Positions 16,121 through 24,761 are shown, counted from the first letter of the stretch. The stretch: DNA of 36,084 nt from Treponema sp. (GCA_016281495.1 JAEEIU010000021.1:1-36084), one strand, 5' to 3'. Numbers and translations: made by a program. Notes: generated by a model not told the origin, from the letters alone.

Positions 16121-17106
16121 AAATGTCCGCTGTGGTGTGAATGTCCGCTGGACCGGATTGTTGTTCCTCCGCCAAATGACGAACGGCTTCCTCCACTGCT
16201 GGAACTTGTGTTTATGCGTACACGGCTTGTAGTTGAATGAGTATAGACATCATTGTTCCTGTTGAAGTTGATCCTTGTGTCCTGAACATAATTCCTTGCT
16301 TCTGTTGCCATGTGGATGTTGTTCATCTTTTTCTTTTCCGACGCAATTCCCACGCCCGCAATTATAAGTGCAAGCGGAATTATTATCAGCAGTATGGTGG
16401 ACATTGAATCCTTGATCCTGTCCCAAAACGTATAGCTTCTGCCTGTGGTATAAACGTCACCGTATTCATCAGGCCTTACATCTATGGGGTTTCCTTCTTC
16501 CGCACGTATAAGGAATGTTTCTGAAACCGTTATGTAATCTTCAAATCCCTGATACCAGTTGTTGTTCCTGAAGTTACCCAAAAACTCACGTGACAAAACT
16601 TCCTTGCCGTAATCAGTGAATACAGTGTTGCCGTAACCATAAGCATCAAGGTCATAGCTTCTGTCATCCATGGACATCAAGAGCAAAAGGCCGCTTCTGT
16701 CATTGCCCATGCCCAGTCCAAGTTCATCATAAATATATTCAGCCGCATCTTCTATTTCGTAGGCATATTCAGTATAGTCATCGATTACAACCAGATAAAT
16801 GCCAAAATTATATTTCCTTGCCAAATCACGTGCCAGATCATCCAAGGCAGTTTTTTGAGAATCATCCAGCAGAGATGCATAATCATAAACAAAGGTTCCG
16901 CTTACTTCAGCTTCCGAATCCATTGTGAGTGGAATCACTTCATCATCAGAGTATTCCGCCATATCTGAATCAGCCGTAAGTGAAATCACATCATCATCAG
17001 AAAAAACCGTCAGTGGAATGTCCACACTCCCCTGGGCACTACACAAGACAAGAGGCGCCAAGGCAAACATCGCTATCGAAATCAATCTTTGAAAAATCTT
17101 TTTCAT
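16117..17106 (-). CDS. TPM-domain membrane protein (YdjH/YgcG-like)
   Basis: This 329-residue protein has an N-terminal signal sequence (ending near LCSAQG, about 25). An acidic region follows that contains a duplicated 12-residue motif (SDDDVISLTADS at 36-47, SDDEVIPLTMDS at 53-64). A TPM domain (about 71-205) carries YDYASLLDDSQ, NFGIYLVVIDDYTEY and GNDRSGLLLLMSMDDR. One transmembrane helix lies at about 236-254. A short cytosolic tail ends in a Ser/Gly/His-rich stretch (SSSGGSRSSFGGG... HSHHSGHF), a tail style common in this family. The TPM domain is therefore outside the cytoplasmic membrane. It is the last gene of an SPFH / zinc-ribbon / TPM operon. In Bacillus subtilis the YdjG-YdjH-YdjI set links PspA to the membrane; a similar envelope-stress role is inferred here. 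The ribosome site is GGGG, five bases before ATG. Confidence 0.9.
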   Translation of the reverse strand: MKKIFQRLISIAMFALAPLVLCSAQGSVDIPLTVFSDDDVISLTADSDMAEYSDDEVIPLTMDSEAEVSGTFVYDYASLLDDSQKTALDDLARDLARKYNFGIYLVVIDDYTEYAYEIEDAAEYIYDELGLGMGNDRSGLLLLMSMDDRSYDLDAYGYGNTVFTDYGKEVLSREFLGNFRNNNWYQGFEDYITVSETFLIRAEEGNPIDVRPDEYGDVYTTGRSYTFWDRIKDSMSTILLIIIPLALIIAGVGIASEKKKMNNIHMATEARNYVQDTRINFNRNNDVYTHSTTSRVRINTSSSSGGSRSSFGGGTTIRSSGHSHHSGHF

Positions 17107-17136
17107 TTTTTACCCCACTAAAAATCCAGTCAAATG

Positions 17137-18303
17137 TCAGTTAAAGAAATATGCCACTATGCAGGCAACAATCGGACCGCCAAAAAGAAGTGAAAGAAGG
17201 AATTTCATAAAGAAGCGTCCCACAGCCTTTCCCGCACTAACCGGAAGATTACCGACAACTTTTCCAGTCTGACCGTTAACCGCAAACAGGAAACGTTTTT
17301 CATCCCATTGTGTATAAAGAAGATAAACCGGAAGCAGGCCGTAATGCACGGTTCCCTTTTCCAGAACAATGTTTTTACTTGCAAGCGAACAAGTGTCATA
17401 ACCTGTTACCGAACTTCTGAGTATGTCCAGACAGGTCTTGCAGCATCGAACATTCGCTCGTCCTATGCTGTTGTCAATTGAAACGTCGTATTTGTCGGCA
17501 AGATATCCCGGAAGATATGCCGTTGAAAATTCCTTTAGTTCACCATAGTTGAAAGGTTCAAGGGAATCCATCAGATCGTCGGGCATTTTCTCCGAGGCAT
17601 CTACAGGTACCATTGCAAAGGGAATGTCTGCATCGCGAACGCATTCAAAATGGCGTGTCGTCGTTATCTTGTAATCACCCGAATAATGTGATGTTGAAGT
17701 CGTCGTGTTGAATACCGCATGTCCTCTGGCAACACCGTCAAAAAACCAGAACGGAACATAAATGCCCTTAATTTCCTGAAGGTGGTTTTCCGCCGCAAAA
17801 AGTTTTGGCAAAAGTTTTTTACCCTGATAGAATTCCTTGAGTTTGTCGATTGCCTGCTGTTTCTTCAGCTTGAACGGAATGATGTAATCCGGGCGCAGGG
17901 TTCCGCTAAATTGAGTTTCTATGACTGTCGGATTATCGCAATAGGGACAGCTTGTAGCCGCAGTGGTTTGTTCACACAGAATTACCGCACCACATGAAGG
18001 ACAGTTGTATTCCCTCATCTTACCGGCATCTTCACCCCAGTCTTCGGTAAGGTTTTCCGTGTTCCAGTTTGATTCCTGACCGTCAAACGTAGCATCACCT
18101 GCATCCGCTGACTCTTCTGGTTTTTCTGGTTCAGAAGTTTCCTGGGTTCCGTATTCCTTTTCTATCTGTTCTATGTCAAATTTGCTGTCACAATATTCGC
18201 AGATTACTTTTCCGCTTGCAGGGTCAAACCTTAATCCGCCTCCACAAGCAAGACACTTATAATTCTGTATGTCCATGGTTCCAAACTGAATGCCCTTCGG
18301 CAT
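17137..18303 (-). CDS. Double zinc-ribbon membrane-associated protein (YdjG-like)
   Basis: This 388-residue protein begins with two zinc ribbons: Cys17/Cys20 with Cys35/Cys38 (TFIIB-like, CLACGG... CEYC), and Cys101/Cys104 with Cys119/Cys122. They are separated by an acidic low-complexity linker (about 50-97). A conserved globular region follows (YIIPFKLKKQQAIDKLKEFY... IKGIYVPFWFFDG), and the protein ends in one hydrophobic helix (about 367-388). It should lie in the cytosol with its C-terminus in the membrane. A longer paralogue is encoded at 30931-32427. The start at 18303 has GAGGG close by but at tight spacing; ATG 18276 (MDIQNYKC) is an alternative. It lies 30 bp upstream of the TPM gene and 71 bp downstream of the SPFH gene. 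Confidence 0.88.
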   Translation of the reverse strand: MPKGIQFGTMDIQNYKCLACGGGLRFDPASGKVICEYCDSKFDIEQIEKEYGTQETSEPEKPEESADAGDATFDGQESNWNTENLTEDWGEDAGKMREYNCPSCGAVILCEQTTAATSCPYCDNPTVIETQFSGTLRPDYIIPFKLKKQQAIDKLKEFYQGKKLLPKLFAAENHLQEIKGIYVPFWFFDGVARGHAVFNTTTSTSHYSGDYKITTTRHFECVRDADIPFAMVPVDASEKMPDDLMDSLEPFNYGELKEFSTAYLPGYLADKYDVSIDNSIGRANVRCCKTCLDILRSSVTGYDTCSLASKNIVLEKGTVHYGLLPVYLLYTQWDEKRFLFAVNGQTGKVVGNLPVSAGKAVGRFFMKFLLSLLFGGPIVACIVAYFFN

Positions 18304-18325
18304 CTCCCTCTGTCTTTAAAATTAA

Positions 18326-18364
18326 TATGGGGACCATCCCAAAACCATTAGGACAGTCCCCATA
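18326..18364 (-). terminator. Stable hairpin between SPFH and zinc-ribbon genes
   Basis: TATGGGGAC (18326-18334) and GTCCCCATA (18356-18364) form a perfect 9-bp stem with a 21-base loop that can itself pair (TCC with GGA). On the transcribed strand it is followed by TTAATTTT. It may be a partial terminator or an RNA-processing/stability stem that lowers expression of the downstream genes relative to the SPFH gene. Confidence 0.55.
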
Positions 18365-18374
18365 AACAATATCA

Positions 18375-19706
18375 TTACTGAACTATATCGCCGTCATCAA
18401 ACGGATCACCGCATTCCGGGCAGAACTTCGGTGGATGAGCAGGATCTTCCGGTTCCCATCCGCACTTGTCGCACTTGTACTGTGGTACACCGGCTGGTTT
18501 TTTGCCTCCACAGTTGCTGCAGAATTTTCCCTTGTTCTGTGTTCCGCAAGAGCAGGTCCAGAATCCTCCGGCTGCTGGCTTTGGCTTTCCACATTCCGGA
18601 CAGAATTTTCCGCTTGCCATTGCACCACAAGAGCACTTCCATGAATCGGCTCCACCCTGAGGTGCCGCTCCACCACCCTGCTGTGGCTGTTGAGGCTGCT
18701 GCTGTCCCATGGCAAAGAGGTTCTGTGCATTCATTCCACCGGCCATTCCTGCCATACCCATTCCCATGAAGCCTGTCATTGCTCCACCAGAGTTTCCGGC
18801 AGCGGTCATCATAGCATTTCCCTGAGATCCAACAAGGTGTGCCGCCGCAAATGTCGGATCGGTATAGGCCGCTGTTTCCTGCAGCTGCTTGATTTTCTTT
18901 TCGTCCTCTTCGTCAGCCTTGATTGAAGAAACACCGAATGAAACGATTTCTATACCGCGAAGTTTTCCCCATTTTTCAGAAAGGACCTTGTTAAGTGAAT
19001 CGGCCATCTCCATTGCATGTCCGGGGAGAGCTGAATAACGGATGCCCTGTTCTGAGATGAGAGCAAATGCCGGCTGAAGTGCAGAAAGAAGCTCTGACTT
19101 CAACTGACTGTCAATGGCATCACGCCTGTATTCGGAAGTAACGTTTGAACAGACATTGGTGTAGAACAAAATCGGGTCGGTAATACGATAGCTGTATTCA
19201 CCAAAACACTTTACGTTAATGTCCATGTCTATTCTTGCACGCTGGTCAACCACACGGAATGGAACTGTAGATGGAGTGCCATATTTGTTTCCGATGATTT
19301 CCTTTGTGTTGATGTAGTAAACACGCTGGTCCTTTGGAGGCTCACCACCAAAAGTAAAACGGCGTCCAATATCCTTGAAAGTATCCAGAATACCCTTGCC
19401 GAGTTTTCCTGCAAAGATGGAAGGTGAAGTTGAAGAATCATATACAAATTCACCTGGCTCTGCACAGAGTTCAGCAACCTTTCCCTGGTCAACGATAATC
19501 ATACACTGACCGTCAGCAACTGCAATTACTGAACCTTTGGAAATGATGTTGTCTGTTCCCTTTGTGTTGGAAGAGCGGCCTCCCGTTCTTTTAACACCCT
19601 TCGTTACCAAAACGTCTGCTGGCAACGCTTCACAATAAAAGTACTCTTTCCACTGATCCGCAAGGTTACCGGCTATTGCGCCTAATCCTGCCTGTATAAG
19701 TCCCAT
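18375..19706 (-). CDS. SPFH-domain protein with three C-terminal zinc ribbons (YdjI-like, virion-core-protein type)
   Basis: This 443-residue protein has an N-terminal helix (MGLIQAGLGAIAGNLADQWK) and an SPFH/band-7 domain of the YdjI type (about 20-295: EYFYCEALPADVLVTKG, PGEFVYDSSTSPSIF, FRVVDQRARIDMDINVKCFG). A Gly/Met/Ala/Gln-rich linker (about 300-350) follows. Three Cys4 zinc ribbons end the protein (CSCGAMASGKFCPEC, CSCGTQNKGKFCSNC, CDKCG...FCPEC). SPFH proteins oligomerise on membranes. In B. subtilis YdjI recruits PspA with YdjG and YdjH, all in one operon. Here the same three types sit together in the order SPFH, zinc-ribbon, TPM without a PspA gene. GGAGG lies six bases before the ATG and a promoter is upstream. 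Confidence 0.92.
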   Translation of the reverse strand: MGLIQAGLGAIAGNLADQWKEYFYCEALPADVLVTKGVKRTGGRSSNTKGTDNIISKGSVIAVADGQCMIIVDQGKVAELCAEPGEFVYDSSTSPSIFAGKLGKGILDTFKDIGRRFTFGGEPPKDQRVYYINTKEIIGNKYGTPSTVPFRVVDQRARIDMDINVKCFGEYSYRITDPILFYTNVCSNVTSEYRRDAIDSQLKSELLSALQPAFALISEQGIRYSALPGHAMEMADSLNKVLSEKWGKLRGIEIVSFGVSSIKADEEDEKKIKQLQETAAYTDPTFAAAHLVGSQGNAMMTAAGNSGGAMTGFMGMGMAGMAGGMNAQNLFAMGQQQPQQPQQGGGAAPQGGADSWKCSCGAMASGKFCPECGKPKPAAGGFWTCSCGTQNKGKFCSNCGGKKPAGVPQYKCDKCGWEPEDPAHPPKFCPECGDPFDDGDIVQ

Positions 19707-19757
19707 TTTAACCTCCGCATTTTCCTTATTTCAAAAAATGTGTTTTTATACCTTACT

Positions 19758-19785
19758 AGTATAATTGATTTTTGTGATTTTTCAA
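19758..19785 (-). promoter_or_regulatory. Promoter of the SPFH / zinc-ribbon / TPM operon
   Basis: On the minus strand TTGAAA (19785-19780), 16 bp, TATACT (19763-19758). The leader would be about 45 bases and includes GGAGG. This resembles a housekeeping promoter rather than an ECF-type one. Confidence 0.55.
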
Positions 19786-19837
19786 GTTTTTTCGGGCCCT
19801 AAACCAAAAGTTTTTTTCCAGCATACTTTCTGCGACC

Positions 19838-19866
19838 TTGCCGTAAATCTTGCCTTGATATATAAT
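19838..19866 (+). promoter_or_regulatory. Promoter of the alpha/beta hydrolase, predicts a leaderless mRNA
   Basis: TTGCCG (19838-19843), 17 bp, TATAAT (19861-19866), then six bases to ATG 19873. Confidence 0.65.
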
Positions 19867-19872
19867 TTACTC

Positions 19873-20700
19873 ATGAAGAAAAGATTTTTTAGTTTATTTG
19901 CCTTATTCGCTCTGCTTCTTTTGGGTGTAACTTCATTTTTTTTTAGACAGTCCCTTTACCAAAGAAAGACCATGGACTTTACTTTTGACGCGGCTTATTG
20001 GTGGGCAACGGGTACAGATTCAGACAACTCTTTTGTCTACGAGGAAGTACCGGCCGGATTCTGCTATTTCCTTTATATCCCGGAAAAATACCGCAATGAC
20101 AAGGACAACCAGGAGGCAAAACTTCCATTAATCGTAACATTTCATGGCTCGGACGAAAAAGGCAGGGCTTCAAAATATGGCCGCATTTTTACAGACCAGA
20201 GCTTTCAAGACAGGGCGGGAAAAAACGGAACGGCTGTTTTATCAATAATGTCACGCGCAAACTATTTTACAGATCCGTCAAGCACAAGCCTTTTGATCCA
20301 GAACATCTGCCTGAAAAACGAATGCATCGACCGCTCAAACATCGTGGCCTATGGGTTTTCTCAGGGGGCAAATTTCGTTGTTGAACTTGCATGCCATGAA
20401 CCCCGACTTTTCCGTGCCGTAGTTTCAGGAAGCGGCTTCTACCAGATGAAAACCTCTGAACTTTTGACCGTACTCCCCATTCAATTCTACTTTGCAACAT
20501 CCAAAAATGACAGCGGCATTTACGAACAGGGAAGCGAAACCGGAAAAACCTGCGCCAAACACTGCAAGAATTCCCGCTATGTTGAATATGAATCACGGGG
20601 ACACTTCTTTGTGGAATTAAAAGACAAGACAGGAAGGAAAAACAAAGACGGAAGTGAAGAGACTTTCCTAGACTGGATCTGTGGCGTAGTCAATCCTTAA
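19873..20700 (+). CDS. Membrane-anchored alpha/beta hydrolase (esterase-like)
   Basis: This 275-residue protein has an N-terminal hydrophobic helix (about 4-24: FFSLFALFALLLLGVTSFFF) and no lipobox, so it is a signal anchor or a signal peptide. The hydrolase fold follows: FHGSD (about 90-94) is the oxyanion region and the nucleophile is Ser163 in AYGFSQGAN. Asp213 (KNDSG) and His244 (ESRGHFF) are plausible remaining triad members. The layout resembles PHB-depolymerase/feruloyl-esterase-like carboxylesterases (LpqC type). The substrate is unknown, but an extracytoplasmic ester hydrolase fits. I chose ATG 19873 because the promoter ends six bases before it. The longer in-frame ORF starting at 19765 would lie upstream of the promoter. 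It is convergent with pyrE. Confidence 0.82.
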   Translation: MKKRFFSLFALFALLLLGVTSFFFRQSLYQRKTMDFTFDAAYWWATGTDSDNSFVYEEVPAGFCYFLYIPEKYRNDKDNQEAKLPLIVTFHGSDEKGRASKYGRIFTDQSFQDRAGKNGTAVLSIMSRANYFTDPSSTSLLIQNICLKNECIDRSNIVAYGFSQGANFVVELACHEPRLFRAVVSGSGFYQMKTSELLTVLPIQFYFATSKNDSGIYEQGSETGKTCAKHCKNSRYVEYESRGHFFVELKDKTGRKNKDGSEETFLDWICGVVNP

Positions 20701-20732
20701 CTGTAACCATAAATCCAGCCTAAAGCCTTATA

Positions 20733-21401
20733 TCAACTGCATCCCCACTGGGCATAATATGCATCAAGCTCAGCCTTTAGCTCATCGGTGATGATTCCAC
20801 CGGGAACATGCAGATGCTCCACGACTTCTTCCATCGTAACAATGGCACTGACCGGGAAGCCGTATTTTTCCTGTATTACCTCAAGGGCATTTTTTGATGA
20901 CTCCAGCGCTTTTTCCATGCGGTTAAGGCTTATCATCTCACCCAAAATCTTGACTTTTGCCTGTGCCTGAACAATCGGGATAGTCTCGTCTATGGATTTG
21001 CCGCTTGTGGTTACATCTTCTATTATGACCAATCTGTCACCGTCATTTAAATCTGTACCCAAAAGCATGCCTTTATCCGCACCGTGGTCCTTTACTTCCT
21101 TGCGGTTTGAGCAATAGCGGATTTCCTTGCCGTACAACCTGCTGAATGCCATGACAGTTGCCACACTCAACGGGATTCCCTTGTAAGCGGGGCCAAAAAG
21201 CACGTCAAAATCATCGCCAAACGTGTCATGAATTGCCTTTGCATAGAATTCACCCAGTTTTGTAAGCTGACTTCCCGTGACGTATGCGCCTGCATTCATG
21301 TAAAAGGGAGATTTCCGGCCGCTTTTTAGTGTAAACGACCCGAATTTGAGTACCTGGCTTTGCACCATAAAATCAATAAAATCTTTCTTGTATTGTTCCA
21401 T
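20733..21401 (-). CDS. pyrE: Orotate phosphoribosyltransferase PyrE
   Basis: This cytosolic enzyme converts orotate and PRPP to orotidine 5'-monophosphate in de novo pyrimidine synthesis. The 222-residue length is normal. The PRPP-binding motif is VIIEDVTTSGKSIDE (about 125-139), and the orotate/phosphate regions are TLKSGRKSPFYMNAG (about 24-38) and LFGPAYKGIPL (about 68-78). The C-terminal extension of about 25 residues (HLHVPGGIITDELKAELDAY) is of the type seen in longer PyrE proteins. The start is ATG 21401, six bases after a perfect TATAAT, with no Shine-Dalgarno. No other pyrimidine gene is nearby. Confidence 0.95.
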   Translation of the reverse strand: MEQYKKDFIDFMVQSQVLKFGSFTLKSGRKSPFYMNAGAYVTGSQLTKLGEFYAKAIHDTFGDDFDVLFGPAYKGIPLSVATVMAFSRLYGKEIRYCSNRKEVKDHGADKGMLLGTDLNDGDRLVIIEDVTTSGKSIDETIPIVQAQAKVKILGEMISLNRMEKALESSKNALEVIQEKYGFPVSAIVTMEEVVEHLHVPGGIITDELKAELDAYYAQWGCS

Positions 21402-21407
21402 GGCTTC

Positions 21408-21436
21408 ATTATAAACGATTTTGTTTTTTTCGGCTA
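21408..21436 (-). promoter_or_regulatory. Probable pyrE promoter, leaderless
   Basis: On the minus strand TATAAT (21413-21408) lies six bases before ATG 21401. The -35 at 17-bp spacing is weak (TAGCCG, 21436-21431). The call rests mainly on the perfect -10 and its spacing to the start codon. Confidence 0.5.
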
Positions 21437-21450
21437 TATGTGTTAAAGTG

Positions 21451-22698
21451 TTAAAACAGGGCCTTGATGCAGGCGTTGTTGGGTCGAAAGTCTATTCCTA
21501 TCGCTCTTGCAGTTGACTGTTCCGCCAAATCAAGCCACTGACCGTTAAACAGAACAAAAGATTCCCCTTTATTTGACGACACCCTGAATTCATACATACC
21601 GTCTTTTCCGCCTTCTCCCTCAACAGGCGCTTCTCCGCTGTATGTCACCGCAATCTGAAAATCCTCCACGGAAACTTTTTTAGGCAGCCTGATGACATGA
21701 TATCCAGGGTATTCAAAACTTGCTTCCGTACTTGCCAGTAATTTTCCAAAGTCATCCTTAAAGACTTGTATTTTCACCGTCTGATTACGGCCATAGGTGA
21801 AGGTCCCGACCGCCTTTAGCTTTCCCTTTTCGTGGAATTTATTTCCTGTAGTCGTCTCTTTTCCAAGTTGGAATGAATTATGGGTCCCAGCGTCATGTGA
21901 AAGAACATTTTTGTATTCCTTTGAGACATTAAAAACAACTTGTTCTTTCAAAATCGTGTCATAGGAAACATAATAAAAGCCGTCATTACCCCACAGCTTC
22001 CCGAATGAATTCTGTACAATCCAGGCACCGTCCCTTGATGCAGGCCGACGAAAATAATCCTTGGGGAAATTGTCATCCCAACCGACAAGAACAACGGAAT
22101 GGTCATAGGCATTAGACGAATCATTCATGCAGTAATAGCCGTCAGTATACTGGAACCTTGACGATACATCCTGAATGCCTACGTTCATGGCTCCATACTT
22201 TTTTATAAGAGTCTTCATTTCGTCTATGCTTGCAGAACTGTAATCACAGGCTTCGGTAATCACATAATCCATGTATTTGTTGGAAAGTGTATTTGCTATC
22301 ATAAAGCTCATGCCGCCGATATTAACTGCATTTGCTTTCTCATCAACATAATATCCTTCTGTTTTTCCTTCTGCCTCACCAAGGATTATATCCAGCATGG
22401 GCATAGGATCTATCGTAATTTTTTTGTGATGCAGTCGCAGGTAATTTGATTCCATGGATGTTGAAGCCGAATTCAGCCAGCATGTCCCGCCTTTTTGAAC
22501 CTTCAATGGAGTTGCGTTGCCATCCTCAATCAGAGAAAAGAAACCGTCCGCCTTCCTTTGATATTTAGGATTTTCATTTACCGATATACCTGATTCCTTG
22601 GGAACATTTTCCCATTCAGCAGGAATTTTATTGTTGCAGCCTAAAAAACAGAGGTTGATTAAAACAAGTGATAAAAAAAAACTTTTACGGGTAATCAT
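21451..22698 (-). CDS. Papain-like (C1 family) cysteine protease lipoprotein
   Basis: This 415-residue lipoprotein has a signal peptide ending LCFLGC, with Cys21 as the acylated residue. The peptidase domain (about 60-250) has the full papain set: Gln68 and catalytic Cys73 in VQKGGTCWLNSA, His200 in AYDHSVVLVGWDD, and Asn230 in WIVQNSFGKLWGNDGFYYVSY. There is no obvious long inhibitory propeptide. Residues about 270-410 form a beta-rich domain like the lectin-like C-terminal domain seen in clostridial C1 proteases. The protein should work at the envelope, cleaving host, competitor or self surface proteins. Its ATG overlaps the stop of the EAL-domain gene as ATGA, so the two are translationally coupled. 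Confidence 0.9.
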   Translation of the reverse strand: MITRKSFFLSLVLINLCFLGCNNKIPAEWENVPKESGISVNENPKYQRKADGFFSLIEDGNATPLKVQKGGTCWLNSASTSMESNYLRLHHKKITIDPMPMLDIILGEAEGKTEGYYVDEKANAVNIGGMSFMIANTLSNKYMDYVITEACDYSSASIDEMKTLIKKYGAMNVGIQDVSSRFQYTDGYYCMNDSSNAYDHSVVLVGWDDNFPKDYFRRPASRDGAWIVQNSFGKLWGNDGFYYVSYDTILKEQVVFNVSKEYKNVLSHDAGTHNSFQLGKETTTGNKFHEKGKLKAVGTFTYGRNQTVKIQVFKDDFGKLLASTEASFEYPGYHVIRLPKKVSVEDFQIAVTYSGEAPVEGEGGKDGMYEFRVSSNKGESFVLFNGQWLDLAEQSTARAIGIDFRPNNACIKALF

Positions 22699-24755
22699 TT
22701 CATCCTGTCTTCAAACTCGTTTTTGGGCATGGGCTTGGCGAAATAGAAGCCCTGAATCATGTCGCAGCCCTGTTCGGCCAGGAAGTCCACCTGTTCCTTT
22801 ATCTCTACGCCCTCGGCAACGGTGCGCATGTTAAGGCTCTTTGCAAGCTTTATTGTCTCGGAGACGACGATTTTACCTCGGGTGTCGGCGCTTTCTCCAC
22901 GGAAGAATTCCGCATCGATTTTAAGGATGTCCAGAGGCATGTCCTTGAGAGAATTGAGAGAGGAATAACCAGAGCCAAAGTCATCCATGGAAACCGCAAA
23001 GCCGTATTCCTTTAGCTTGAGTATTGTGCTGACCAGGGCCTTTTTGTCGTCAAAGAAGGCGCTTTCGGTAAGCTCGATTTCTATGAGCCTCCTATCAGCC
23101 CCAGCCTCGTCCACTATGTCGCGAATCTGTTCGGCAAGATCCGTTTCAATAAAATGCGCTCTTGAAACATTTACGGAAACCGGAACACAATTCATGCCGG
23201 CATCCTGCCATTGCTTCATGTCACGTGCAACATGGCTCAGCATATAATGGTCAATCTCCGTTATAAAGCCGTTCTTTTCAAATATGGGAATGAAGCGTCC
23301 CGGCGGAACAAAACCGTGCTTGGGAGACTGCCAGCGGATAAGAGCCTCTGCCCCACAAAGCTTTTCCGTTCCAGGATTGTACTTGGGCTGATAGTAGACG
23401 ATGAATTCCTCGTTTTTGAGGGCGTTCATCTGCTCTTCCTGAACTTCATTCTTCCACTTCTGCTCTTCTATGATTTTGTCATCAAATACTGCAACTCCAG
23501 AATCCTCGCTTTCGTTGAGTGTTGCACGGGCGGTACAGGCGTTGTTGTAGTCAATTTCCGGGTCATAGTTCTTGCGCCTTACAATCTTTCCGCTGGCATT
23601 TTTCCAGACGCCCACAGAAGTGATTCCTGAATGGAATTTGAATGAATGTTCCCTGGATGCATGCTCCAATTCCCTGATGAGGTCCTGCATGCGGTTTTTT
23701 GTCTGCTCCAGATCGGGAGATTCCAAAACCAGGACGAAATTAGCCGGAGTAGAGTGAGCCAGAATCTCTGTTTTCTGCAGGCCTTTTTTTACTGTGTCAT
23801 GTATGAGCTTAAGCTGTTTTTCACCTTCCGCTATCGAATGGCATGCGCAGAAATTCCTGTATTTAAGGAACTGAAGGTCTATTACGGCAAAGTCCTTCTG
23901 GGCGTTTTTCATTTTTGAAAGCTCCTTGCTGGCGGCATAGAGGAACCAGTTGTAGTTGTATCCCTTGGTCACGTCATCAAATAACAAAAGCTTCTTAGAC
24001 TTCTGATAGTGCCTTATCTCGTGAATGATGTTAAAGAAGAGGAAGAGGATGAAGGATATGCCAAGAATGAGCATTATAACTATGAACACAAAAAACAAGC
24101 CCAAATCGACAAAGTTGATGTTAAAGAAAGCCTTGCCGATGAACCTTTCCTGTCCTTCTTTTACGGGAATTGATATCCAGATGGGGAGCTGTATCGACTC
24201 GTAGATTGAAGAATTCAAATCCTGCAGATTTATGATGAGCCTTTTTTCTTCGTCCGCGTCAAAATCCTTTTCAAGCTGAACGGAAACCTTTTTATTTTTC
24301 CAGATGCTCTTGAAGATTGACTTGTAGTCCAGGGAAATGTCTCCGTTCCTGTCTATCATGAAGTAATTGTCCGCGTCCTTGTAAACCTCTATGTCAGAAA
24401 AGTCGGTCGTCAGCGGCAGCACGAATTTTTCTTTTGTGATTGTGGCGGGCCTGTTGCTGTGGATTTCCCCGCCGTCAGAATCCTGAATTATGTAATCACG
24501 CTTGAGTGAATCAAGGATTGGGAATGCATAGGCATCGGAATCACGATCCCCGGCTTTTTCGTAAATCCTTGCCATGTTGGAAATAATCATGTATTCGGAA
24601 GTCATTTTCGTGTGGAGGAGGTAATCCCCCAGAATGTACATGAAAAACGAAATGAAGCCATACATGACCAGAATAGAAATGAATAACAGTATCACCCTGC
24701 CCAAAATATGATGGTGCTTTATCTTGCAGATTTGCTTTGCCTTATTCCTTTTCAT
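22695..24755 (-). CDS. Membrane sensor with degenerate GGDEF and intact EAL c-di-GMP phosphodiesterase domain
   Basis: This 686-residue protein has two transmembrane helices (about 20-45 and 217-245) enclosing an extracytoplasmic sensor of about 170 residues. A GGDEF-like domain (about 255-425) lacks the GGDEF signature (STPANF at that place), so it is probably not a cyclase. The EAL domain (about 440-686) has all key residues: Glu470 (AEALIRW), Asn529 (SVNVS), Glu561/Glu564 (IELTES), Asp591-Asp592 (DDFGSGYSSL), Lys612, Glu648 (VAEGVE) and Gln668. It should therefore hydrolyse c-di-GMP. The start is ATG 24755, six bases after a CATAAT -10 with no ribosome site. The in-frame ATG at 24770 lies upstream of that -10. 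Its stop overlaps the papain-like lipoprotein start, which suggests a joint function. Confidence 0.93.
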   Translation of the reverse strand: MKRNKAKQICKIKHHHILGRVILLFISILVMYGFISFFMYILGDYLLHTKMTSEYMIISNMARIYEKAGDRDSDAYAFPILDSLKRDYIIQDSDGGEIHSNRPATITKEKFVLPLTTDFSDIEVYKDADNYFMIDRNGDISLDYKSIFKSIWKNKKVSVQLEKDFDADEEKRLIINLQDLNSSIYESIQLPIWISIPVKEGQERFIGKAFFNINFVDLGLFFVFIVIMLILGISFILFLFFNIIHEIRHYQKSKKLLLFDDVTKGYNYNWFLYAASKELSKMKNAQKDFAVIDLQFLKYRNFCACHSIAEGEKQLKLIHDTVKKGLQKTEILAHSTPANFVLVLESPDLEQTKNRMQDLIRELEHASREHSFKFHSGITSVGVWKNASGKIVRRKNYDPEIDYNNACTARATLNESEDSGVAVFDDKIIEEQKWKNEVQEEQMNALKNEEFIVYYQPKYNPGTEKLCGAEALIRWQSPKHGFVPPGRFIPIFEKNGFITEIDHYMLSHVARDMKQWQDAGMNCVPVSVNVSRAHFIETDLAEQIRDIVDEAGADRRLIEIELTESAFFDDKKALVSTILKLKEYGFAVSMDDFGSGYSSLNSLKDMPLDILKIDAEFFRGESADTRGKIVVSETIKLAKSLNMRTVAEGVEIKEQVDFLAEQGCDMIQGFYFAKPMPKNEFEDRMK

Positions 24756-24761
24756 ACTTAA

